NCBI GenBank assembly: GCA_029990175.1
Contig: JARKIP010000035.1
Span: forward strand, 37,524,001 to 37,588,000
DNA from: Petunia secreta
Lineage: Eukaryota > Streptophyta > Magnoliopsida > Solanales > Solanaceae
DNA: 64,000 nt
Direction of reading: 5' to 3'
The notes beneath the pieces were generated by a model. The model ran no database searches. It saw only the letters and a list, made by a program, of their open reading frames with translations, and was not told the DNA's origin. Each line of letters begins with the position of its first letter. Positions within the stretch are counted from its first letter, which is position 1. Positions 52,104 to 61,994 of this stretch are shown in pieces. The translations under genes and the position numbers were made by a program.

Positions 52104-55100
52104 ATGGCCAACGAAGGTCAAGATTTCATCAAGGAGGCCTTGGCTAGCCTTCTTGCCAAGATGGATGTCATGACTCAAAGGATTGAGTCACTTGAAAAGG
52201 GTGCCTCGAGTACCCAAGGTGACCAAGGGACCCCGAGTGTCCCAATTGAAAAGGGGACCCCGAGTGTCCAAATTGAGGCCGGTGAAGGCTCGAGTAGCCC
52301 TACCTTTACCCGGAGCAAGTTGTTGAATTACTCAATCAACAACGGGTAAAGGAAGATCGAGAGAGAATTGAACGAACGGGCATTCCCCGTATTTTGGATA
52401 ATCCTCCAAGAAACATCCCATTACCAAGGCCCATCCGAAACGTGCAACCTCTTGAGGAAGTCGATGAAGCTCAAGAAGGGGAGGAAGCCGAGTATGATGA
52501 TGAGGCTTATGGTTATGATGATCACCTTCAACCGAGACGAGGTGTGAATTGGGGTCGAAATGTGGATCGGGGTAGAGGCCGAGGTCGAGGGCCACCCTTA
52601 GGATATGGAGGAAGGAATGCGAGGAGGGACTATGTTGCTTATGATGATCACTATGGGGGCCAACCGGAGCCGTTCCAAGGGGGTCGTGATAACAACAACA
52701 ATCTTAATAGTGTGAAGCTCACTATTCCTTCTTTCAAAGGAAGTAGTGACCCGGTGGAGTACATTGGTTGGAAATTGGCTATGGAACGTATCTTTGACAC
52801 CAATGATATGCCCGATGTGAAGAAAACCAAGTATGCAATATCCTCCTTTGAATCTTTTGCTTCTACTTGGTGGGAGTCGGTGAAGAGAAATAGAAGGAGG
52901 ACGGGAATGGCTATTAATCTTACTTGGGAAGAGTTGATCCGTGTGATGGATGAGAAGTACTTGACTAACCAATACCGGGTTGAACAACAAAGGCGTCTAT
53001 ATGATTTGAAGCAAGGTTACAAATCGGTTGGTGAATATTTCAATGAATTTGAGCAAATCCGAATGATCCTTGACTTAGATGATGAAGACAATGAGACGGC
53101 CATGATTCGCTTCAAAGGGGGCTTGAACCGAGACATAGCCTCACAATTGAAGTTCCACAAATATGATGATCATTACAAGCTATGTGAAGATGCGGTTGAG
53201 GCCGAGAAATGGCTCAAAGAGGAGAAATCCCTTCGCTACAAGAGTAGTACTACTACTCCAACAAGCAAACCGAAGGATTGGAAGCCTCCTACTACAAATG
53301 CAAGATTCCCAAGTGCAAGTGGAACAAGTGGTGCAAATGCCACCAAGGATGTGAAAAAGCCGTATGAGAAGAACACACCTAATGTGGGAGGTAACTCTAA
53401 AACTCAATTACATGCTCCTACTTCTTCTTCCATGCAATGCCACAAGTGCAAGGGCTATGGTCACTTTGCTAGGGAATGTCCTACAAAGAGGACCATGATT
53501 GTTGTTGGTAATGATGCATATGAGAAAGAGAGTGAATCGGAAGATGAGGTAGTCGAGAGAGAAGAGGGAGATGAGGGAATAGAGGAGGATGGTTTGCTTG
53601 ATGACACGGGGGAGGAGGAGGATCCTCATACTTTCTTGGTTGTGAGAAGGAGCCTAGGGGTTATGATTGTGGAAGATAGTGAAACCTTGCAAAGGGAAAA
53701 TCTATTCCATGCTAGGTGCCGGGTCAAAGGTGCCGTTTGCTCTATGATAATTGATTTCGGAAGTTGTGCAAATGTAGTGAGTCAATCACTTGTGTCTCAA
53801 TTGAAGTTGACGGCCATAAAGCATCCTAAACCTTACCGGCTACAATGGCTAAGCGAATGTGGGGAGCTTAAAGTGGTCAAGCAAGTGATGATTCGATTCA
53901 AAATGGGGAGTTAAGTAGATGAGCATTTGTTTGACGTTGTGCCCATGCAAGCGTGCCACCTACTCTTAGGGAGGCCTTGGCAATTCGATAGGCAAGTGGT
54001 GCATGACGGTCGTGTCAATACTTACACGGTCAAACATGAAGGGAAAAGATATGTGCTTAAACCTCTCACTCCTAAACAAGTGAGTGATGACTACAAGAAA
54101 ATGAAGGAGTTGAGAGAGGTGGCAAAGGCTAAGTCAATCATTGAGACTAGTCCTTTGTCCAAAAGCTTGGTGGCAATCCCACCTACTTCTACCGGTGGCA
54201 TGTGTGCCATGATGCAACCGGGCGAGATCCTAAAGGGAAATGATGGCAACAAGCTTCTCATATGCCTAGTGCACAAAGGTATGGTTCTAAACTCTAATTG
54301 TGATTTTTCTTCTAACCCTTTGCCTAGTGTGTTTGAGAATGTTTTGAAGGATTTTGTTGACATGTTCCCGGATGAAATGCCGGATGGATTGCCTCCTTTG
54401 AGGGGCATTGAGCATCAAATAAACTTTGTCCCGGGATCCCAAATCCCGAACAAACCGGCCTATAGGAGCAACCCGGAGGATACAAGGGAATTGCAAAAGC
54501 AAGTTGATGAATTGCTCACTAAAGGTTTGGTAAGGGAAAGCTTGAGTCCTTGTGCCGTGCCCGTGATCCTTGTTCCCAAAAAGGACGGCACTTGGAGAAT
54601 GTGTGTTGATTGTCGGGCCGTGAACAAAATAACGGTAAAGTACCGTCATCCTATTCCCCGACTTGATGATATGTTAGATGAATTGAGCGGCTCATGTGTG
54701 TTTAGCAAAATTGACCTTAGGTCCGGCTACCATCAAATCCGGATGAAACCGGGTGATGAATGGAAAACCGCATTCAAGACCAAATTTGGTCTCTATGAAT
54801 GGTTGGTGATGCCCTTTGGGCTCTCCAATGCACCTAGTACCTTCATGAGGCTAATGAACCATGTTCTAAAGCCATTCATCAACAAGTTTGTGGTCGTCTA
54901 TTTTGACGATATATTGATCTATAGCAAATCAATAGACGACCATGCTGAACACCTTAGGCTAGTGCTTGAAAAGTTGAGAGCCGAAAAGCTCTATGCTAAT
55001 TTTAAAAAGTGTGCCTTTGGTGTTGAAAAGGTGGTCTTTCTTGGGTTTGTTGTGAGTGCCCAAGGAGTGGAGGTGGATGAGTCTAAGGTAGAGGCCATAC

Positions 55101-57241
55101 GTGATTGGCCTACTCCTACTACCGTGACTCAAGTGAGGAGCTTTCATGGTCTCGCAAGCTTTTATAGGCGATTTGTGAAGGACTTTAGCTCCATTGCCGC
55201 TCCACTCACCGAATTGGTGAAGAAGGACCAACCGTTTGTTTGGGGAGAGCCTCAAGAGAAGGCCTTCCTTGAGTTGAAAAGTAGGTTGAGTACCGCCCCG
55301 CTATTGCAATTGCCCGACTTCGGGAAGGCATTTGAGGTTGAGTGTGATGCCTCGGGGGTGGGAATTGGTGGTGTATTAATGCAAGATAGCAAACCCATCG
55401 CCTACTTTAGTGAAAAGTTGAAAGGGGCCTCCTTGAATTATTCGACATATGACAAGGAGTTGTATGCCCTGGTGAGAGCCCTTGCCCATTGGCAACACTA
55501 TCTTTGGCCTCGTGAGTTTGTAATCAAGAGTGACCATGAGTCACTCAAGCATTTGAGAGGCCAAGAGAAGCTCAATAAGAGACATGCCAAGTGGGTTGAA
55601 TTCATTGAGTCTTTTCCCTATGTGATCCAATACAAGAAAGGGAAAGACAATGTCGTGGCGGATGCGCTTTCAAGAAAGTTTGCTCTAGCCACCACTCTCA
55701 CCTCTAAGCTCATGGGTTTTGAGAGCATTAAATTGATGTATGCTCATGACCCGAAGCTAAAGAGTGTCCATGACACTCTAGAGAAAGGGGAGAGAGTTGA
55801 CAAATACCAATGGGTTAATGGTTATATCTTCAAAAATGGTAGAGTGTGCATTCCGGAGTCCTCTTGGAGAGAGTTGCTTGTGCATGAAGCACATTGCGGG
55901 GGACTCATGGGACATTTTGGCACAAGAAAGACTTTGGCCATTCTTCAAGAACAATTCTATTTGCCAAAGATGAGGGTGCATGTGGAGAAGTTTTGCACTA
56001 ATTGCCTTGATTGCAAACGTGCCAAATCTAAAGCCCACCCTCATGGGTTGTATACCCCTCTCCCCGTACCTACTAGTCCGTGGTTGGATATCTCAATGGA
56101 TTTTGTGATGGGATTACCAAGGACTAGAGGGGGCCATGATAGCATTTATGTTGTTGTGGATAGGTTCTCCAAAATGGCTCATTTCATTCCATGCAAGAAA
56201 TGTGATGATGCACAACATGTGGCAACTTTGTTTATTGAAAATGTTTTGAAGTTGCATGGTGTGCCTCAAACCATAGTGAGTGATAGGGACACTAAGTTCC
56301 TAAGTCATTTTTGGAGGTGTTTATGGGGTGCTTTAGGCACCAAGCTCTTGTTCTCCACGTCCCACCACCCGCAAACCGATGGGCAAACGGAAGTGGTAAA
56401 CCGAACCTTGGGAGCTCTTCTTAGAGCCATGACCCGAGGGAAGGCCGGGACTTGGATTGATCGCCTACCTCTTATGGAGTTTGCCTACAATCGCACATTG
56501 CATAGCATGATAGGCATGACTCCATTCGAGTGTGTTTATGGATTTAACCCCTTGATTCCCCTTGATCTAACCCCTTTGCCAAGGGAAATGGTTGTTAATT
56601 TTGAAGGTAAAGCTAGAGCCAAGGCTTTGGTTGAGCTCCATGCAAAGGCGAAGAAGAACTTGGAGGAAACTTATGCTAAGGTTGCCTCCAAGAAAAACAA
56701 AGGCCGCAAGAAGGTGGAACTCAAGAAGGGTGACTATGTTTGGGTGCACTTCCGGAAAGAAAGGTTTCCAAACCTAAGGAAAGGGAAGTTGGCACCCCGG
56801 GGAGATGGACCATTCCAAGTGCTCTCGAAGATAAACAACAATGCCTATGTGGTCGACTTGCCAAGTGAGTATCAAGTTTCTAATACTTTCAATGTTTGTG
56901 ACTTGGTTCCTTTGGATGTAGGTAATGAAGAGGTCGTGCATGATGATGAAGAGGTTGTGGATGATGCTTCGATTTCGAGGACGAAATCCTCTCAAGAAGG
57001 GGAGGATGATAAGACCCAAACCCTCTCAAGACCCTTCACCCGGAGTCAAGCCAAGTTGATCCAAGATACCCATCTTCACTTGATATGGAAGGGTACGGAA
57101 GAAGGCCCCGAGAGCAACTTGAAGACCATGCTTTGGTGTGCCATGGATGGAGGATCCTCTAGGACGCTTAGTGAGGCTCAAGAGGCACAAAATGAGACAT
57201 CTCAAGGGGCTCCAGAACAAGGCGGAGCGCCTCCCAGCTGA
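52104..57241 (+). pseudogene. C2 gag-pol, broken by a frameshift and a stop
   Basis: ATG 52104. One C is missing near 52311 (TTTACCCGG against TTTACCCCGG), ending the first frame at 52347-52349; the main frame resumes and runs to TAA 53912-53914, where relatives have a Tyr codon, then from 53915 to the stop at 57239-57241. CCHC knuckle at 53438-53479. The protease motif reads IIDFGSC (Asp 53753, Phe 53756) instead of IIDSGSC, altering the active-site triad. RT YFDD at 54899-54910. Integrase motifs and LTR-encoded tail are intact. The gag core resembles B1, the RT from about 54300 to 55070 resembles A1, and the rest resembles C1. Confidence 0.92.
56994..57006 (+). other. C2 polypurine tract
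   Basis: AAGAAGGGGAGGA directly before the 3' LTR, in frame with pol. Confidence 0.9.
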
Positions 57242-57832
57242 GGCGGGGCGCCTCCCAAAATCCAGAGGCATGAAAGGTTCAGGGCGGACCGCCTCCCAGC
57301 CTAGGCGGACCGCCTCCCTCAGGTCCAGAGAGCTGATGACTGCTGGGCGGCCGCCTCCCCCTACTAGGCGGACCGCCTACCCCTGTGACCCGCATGCGGG
57401 ATTTTTAATGACTTTTGCTTGAACTTCCAACTTTAGCCCTGCGTGGCCTTATTTGTTTAAACCCACTTTGGGGGTATTTTAGACCTTTTATTTAGACCTA
57501 AGTGAAACCTATAAATACTTCACTTAGCCTCTTTAAATCATTAGCTAACTTTGATGATTGAACAAACACTTGTGTTGAGCGTTGAACTCTTTGATTGAAT
57601 GAATGAAACCTTGATGGGACTTGTTCTTCCTCTAGCGGATCTAGATGAATTCCAATCCCCCCGATCATTCTACTTGCGTGCTCACGTTAGCTCGAGGGTA
57701 GTTGCTTAGTGTAGGTGTTCTTGTCATTCTCTCGGGGTGTAACGGAACAAGTTCTCCGTTGCTACTTGAGATTATCGTACGAGCTACGTCTCGCTTTTAT
57801 CTTTTACTTTTTCCGCGTTTTGATTCTTATCA
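57007..57832 (+). repeat. C2 3' LTR
   Basis: 826 bp. Full six-unit palindrome array starting at 57220, 57241, 57282, 57303, 57345 and 57366 (steps 21, 41, 21, 42, 21). Polyprotein stop at 57239-57241 between the first and second units. Followed by TGGCA. Confidence 0.95.
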
Positions 57833-57837
57833 TGGCA

Positions 57838-59760
57838 AATGCTGCTCAGCGAATTTGAAATCACTTTTGTCACTCAAAAGGCGGTGAAAGCTCAAGCCTT
57901 GGCTGATCATATGGGCGAGAATCAGGTGGGAGATGACAATGAACCTTTGCACACCTACTTCCCCGATGAGAAAGTCATGTTCATAGGAGAAGAGATCACC
58001 GAAGAATATGATGGTTGGAGGCTATTCTTTGATGGAGCGGTCAATTTCAAAGGAGTCAGCATTGGAGCGGTATTAGTTTCCGAGACTGGACAACACTATC
58101 CTATCACGGCCAAACTAAGGTTTCCTTGCACCAACAACATGGCGGAGTGTGAAGCATGTATTTTGGGTCTTAGATTGGCAGTAGATATGAATATACAAGA
58201 GCTGCTGGCAATCGGAGATTCTGACTTACTGATTAATCAGGTTCGAGGAGAATGGACCGCGAAGAATCTGAAGATGTTGCCATACCTGGAGTGCATAAAG
58301 GAGTTGAAGCAAAGATTCACCAAAATAGAATTCCGACACGTACCTAGACTGCAAAATGAGTTCGCGGACGCTCTGGCTACTATATCTACTATGATCAAGC
58401 ATCCTGACAAAAACTACATTGATCCAATACCTGTGACAGTGAGGAAGCAGCCAGCATACTGCTACCACGTGGAAGAAGAATCAGACGAACAACCTTGGTT
58501 CTACGATATCAAAAGACTTCTCAAAGAAGGCGTTTACCCAAAGAATGCAACAAGTCTCCAAAAGAAGACATTAAGGAGACTAGCAAATGGTTTCTTCCTG
58601 AATGGAGAAGCGTTGTACAAGAGGACACCTGATCTAGGTCTGCTGAGATGTGTGGACGCAAAAAGCTGCCAAATTGATAGAAGAAGTACACTCTGGGGCG
58701 TGTGGCCCACACATGAATGATTTCGTACTTGCAAAGAAGATTTTGAGGGTTGGTTATTTCTGGATGACAGTGGAGCATGACTGTATCAAGCACGCGAAGA
58801 AATGCCATCAATGCTAAGTCCATGGAGATATGATTCGAGTGCATCCTAATGAGTTGAATATTATGGGACCGCCTTGGCCTTTTGCTGCCTAGGGAATGGA
58901 TGTCATAGGACCTATTAAACCAGCCGCCTCCAATGGGCATCGCTTCATACTGGTGGCCACTGACTATTTTACCAAGTGGGTGGAAGCTGCATCGTACAAG
59001 TCAGTAACAAAGAAGGTGGTGTCGAACTTTGTCCGTGATAAGATGATCTGCCGATTTGGCATCCCTGAATCCATCATCACTGATAATGGGTCCAACCTCA
59101 ACAGCGACCTAATGAAAGCAACATGTGAGGTTTTCAAGATCAAGCATCGCAACTCCACTGCATACAGACCTCAAATGAATGGTGCGATCGAGGCGGCCAA
59201 TAAGAACATCAAGAGGATATTGCGCAAAATGACAGGCATTTCAAAGCAATGGCACGAGAATCTGCCCTATGCCCTGTTAGGGTACCGCACCACAATGAGA
59301 ACATCAACAAGCACTACTCCTTATTTGTTGGTGTATGGCACTGAAGCAGTAATACCCGCAGAGGTTGAGATACCATCTTTGAGAATCATCCAAGAGACAC
59401 AATTGGAAGATGCTGAATGGATCACAGGGAGAATAGAGCAATTGGCCCTCATTGATGGGAAGAGATTGAATGCAATATATCATGGAAAATTATATCAGAG
59501 AAGGATGGCCAAATCATTTAGCAAAAAGTTCAAGAGAGATCCTTTGAACCTGGGCAATTGGTACTGAAGAAGATATTTCCAAATCAAGAAGAAGCAAAAG
59601 GCAAGTTTGCACCAAACTGGCAAGGACCATACATGGTCCACCGAGTCTTGAACGGAGGAGCAGTGATACTGGCAGAGATGGATGGGGAAGTCTGTCCGAA
59701 ACCAATCAACTCAGACGCCCGTCAAGATATACTATGTATAGGAGTTCATACTGATTAGTG
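57838..59760 (+). pseudogene. H0 RNase H end, second (archaeal-type) RNase H and integrase, broken
   Basis: The end of the first RNase H (FVTQKAVKAQALADH) is followed by a second RNase H domain: FFDGAVN (Asp 58031), NNMAECEA and GDSDLLINQ, the hallmark of the Tat lineage. A frame change near 58670 precedes the integrase zinc finger (VHSGACGPHM-like, then KKCHQC), ended by TAA near 58816. The core follows TAG 58890-58892: Asp 58899, Asp 59082 (TDNGSN) and Glu 59190, giving D-x35-E. Another frame change near 59560 leads to the C-terminal part (59558-59758). At least two shifts and two stops. Confidence 0.85.
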
Positions 59761-60340
59761 ATTTCTAAATTCTACAATGCATTATGTAATCTGAACTACG
59801 TCACGACCTGATTCCCCAAGTGGGATACGTAGGCAACCTATTCAAGGTTCGGTCACATACATACAAAAACTTCATTTTCCCCACAAAGCAAACACTGGGG
59901 CAGAATTTTTAAGGAACTCTCAAAAATTTCCAAAGGACAAACATAGCTGACACTGGGGTAGAAATTTTTGAGGACCTCTCAAAAATTTCAAATGCAAACT
60001 TGGGCAGAATTTTGAGTGCACCCTCAAAATTCATTTGGAACAGCATAAAGGACGACAACTTTAACTTTACACAACGTGACTTGTGACTCAATGGGATAAA
60101 ATATTTTACTATGTTCTCTTTCTTACAAAAGTTTTCAAATTCATTTTGCATTATATACTATTTTATAAATATCCCTATCAGCTCGGCCAAGATCCCGGCG
60201 CTCGTGGACAGTGAACGTGAAACAAGCCAAGAATGCACAAATCAAACCCACCGTAAAACTTACCAATCGTTCTTTGGATGCAGGCACGAAAGATACCTAA
60301 ATCAACAAGGCACGTCAAAGATAATCTCCATCAAAGGTTT
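59761..60340 (+). other. H0 3' untranslated region
   Basis: No frame. Near 59893-60040 a degenerate unit (ACTGGGGCAGAATTTTT followed by CTCAAAAATTT) occurs about three times. No polypurine tract plus LTR start could be fixed. Confidence 0.55.
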
Positions 60341-61130
60341 GTCATTTTAAATTAGCTAAGGGCACACAACCCGAAGCGTCGATTGAGGGTACACAGCCCG
60401 ATATCGATTTGTCATTTTAAATTAGCTGAGGGCATACAACCCGAAGCGTCGATTGAGGGTACACAGCCCGGTATCGATTTGTCATTTTAAATTAGCTTGG
60501 GGCATACAACCTGAGGCGTCGATTGAGGGTACACAGCCCGATATCGATTTGTCATTTTAAATTAGCTGAGGGCATACAACCCGAGGCGTCGATTGAGGGC
60601 ACACAGCCCGATATCGATTTGTCATTTTAAATTAGCTGAGGGCATACAACCCGAAGCGTCGATTGAGGGTACACAGCCCGATATCGATTTGTCATTTTAA
60701 ATTAGCTGAGGGCACGCAACCCAAAGCGTCGATTGAGGGTACACAACTCGATATCGATTTATCATTTTAAATTAGCTGAGGGCACACAATCCGAGGTGTC
60801 GATTGAGGGTACACAGCCCGATATCGATTTGTCATTTTAAATTAGCTGAGGGCATACAACCCGAGGCGTCGATTGAGGGTACACAGCCCGATATCGATTT
60901 TGTCATTTTAAATTAGCTGAGGGTATACAACCCGAAGCGTCGATTGAGGGTACACAACCCGATATCGATTTGTCATTTTAAATTAGCTGAGGGCATACAA
61001 CCCGAAGCGTCGATTGAGGGTACACAGCTCGATGGTACACAGCTCGATATCGATTTTGTCATTTTTAATAAGCTGAGGGCACACAACCCAAAGCGTTGAT
61101 TGAGGATACACAGCCCGATATCGATTCATA
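60341..61130 (+). repeat. 70-bp tandem repeat in the H0 3' UTR, about 11 copies
   Basis: Unit starts GTCATTTTAAATTAGCTGAG and ends CCCGATATCGATTT; copies begin at 60341, 60411, 60481, 60551, 60621, 60691, 60761, 60831, 60902 and 60972, then a degenerate copy from about 61058. The period is exactly 70 for most copies, with one-base gains near 60901 and an internal duplication of about 13 bp near 61030. Tandem repeats in the 3' UTR are known from Tat/Ogre elements and can seed satellites. Confidence 0.93.
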
Positions 61131-61242
61131 TTTTATTTCTTAACGGAGGGAACACAGCCCAACGCACCGACAAAGGGCATACAACCCGATGTCGAATCTA
61201 ACACTTGACAGCAAAAGACGCACAATTATGGCATAGCAAGCA
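61131..61242 (+). other. H0 3' UTR remainder before D3
   Basis: Contains one more degenerate repeat-like piece (GGGCATACAACCCGATGTCGA near 61170) and then unique sequence. The five bases before D3 are AAGCA (61238-61242); the partner duplication lies outside the window. Confidence 0.5.
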
Positions 61243-61994
61243 TGATAAGGGGTAAACCCACGAAAGCGATAAAGAGATAAAGCGAGACGAGACTTACACT
61301 AAAGTTCGAGTAGCAACGAAGAACTTGTTCCGTTACACCCCAAACGATTGGAAAGAATCACCTAACACTATGCAACTATCCTCAAGAGACACGAGGCTCA
61401 AGCAAATAGAATGATCGAAGATGGATTGAAGAGCAACTTGGATTCATCCAATTGATTTCAAGCCAAAAGAGTTACAAGTGTTTGAGAGCAATGCTCATTA
61501 ATGTTCTTTGTTCAAAGTAAGGTAATTGCAATAAATGAAAGAGGGGTGTTATAAATACACCCCTTTACAAGGTTTTCCTAGTTTCTGGTCCGAGACTGCC
61601 AAAGTGTTCATCGCGATCGCGCATGGTTATACGCGATCGCGAGGCACACTTAAAAACTAGTTGCGCGATCGCGCAAGACATGGCGCGAAGGCGAAGAGCA
61701 AAAAGAGAATCTTCGCGATCGCGAAGGTATTCACGCGATCGCGAAGAACAAAAATCCAGCTTCAGGCAGTAAGCTCAGCAGAATTCCCCTGTTTTGGCCC
61801 TGTTTTGGTCCCCTGCTTCTTGCTCTGTTTCCTGCCCTGTTTCAACGTTGATTGAGCTCCAATGCATCGTTTTCAAGTCTTCTCCCGAGCTCGTATCGTC
61901 CATGCCCTTCCGGATCAAGTGTGAGTGAGCATCATGAAGTGCTTTGGCTTGGCTTCTCGTAAAGGGTCTTGTGACGGTGGTTTGCCCCGCATCA
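61243..61994 (-). repeat. D3 3' LTR
   Basis: 752 bp; on the element strand starts TGATGCGGGGC and ends CCTTATCA. The last ~73 codons of the polyprotein are inside it. Confidence 0.9.
61612..61743 (-). promoter_or_regulatory. D3 LTR palindrome array, CGCGATCGCG type
   Basis: Exact CGCGATCGCG at 61612, 61632, 61664, 61714 and 61734 and a degenerate CGCGAAGGCG at 61684; steps 20, 32, 20, 30, 20. Spacing matches D1/D2 although the bases between differ, and the degenerate unit is the fourth here but the third in D1/D2. Confidence 0.88.

Larger units (their letters stand above)
42437..57832 (+). mobile_element. C2: Ty3/Gypsy retrotransposon, family C, in H0; host of D2
   Basis: 5' LTR 42437-43242 (806 bp), 3' LTR 57007-57832 (826 bp), target duplication TGGCA at 42432-42436 and 57833-57837. 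Net length about 7.8 kb without D2. By eye the LTRs differ by four substitutions, one C-run base, and a 21-bp loss in the 5' copy. Coding damage: one-base loss near 52311, TAA at 53912-53914, and a protease active-site change. Confidence 0.95.
57838..61242 (+). mobile_element. H0 segment 3 of 3: RNase H, second RNase H, integrase and 3' UTR
   Basis: Resumes H0 after C2 and runs to the D3 insertion. It carries the rest of pol and a long 3' UTR with tandem repeats. The H0 3' LTR is not reached in the window. Confidence 0.88.

Noticed and set aside
60341..61130. Regular repeats as a possible CRISPR array
   Set aside because: The units are contiguous 70-bp tandem copies without unique spacers, in a plant retrotransposon 3' UTR.
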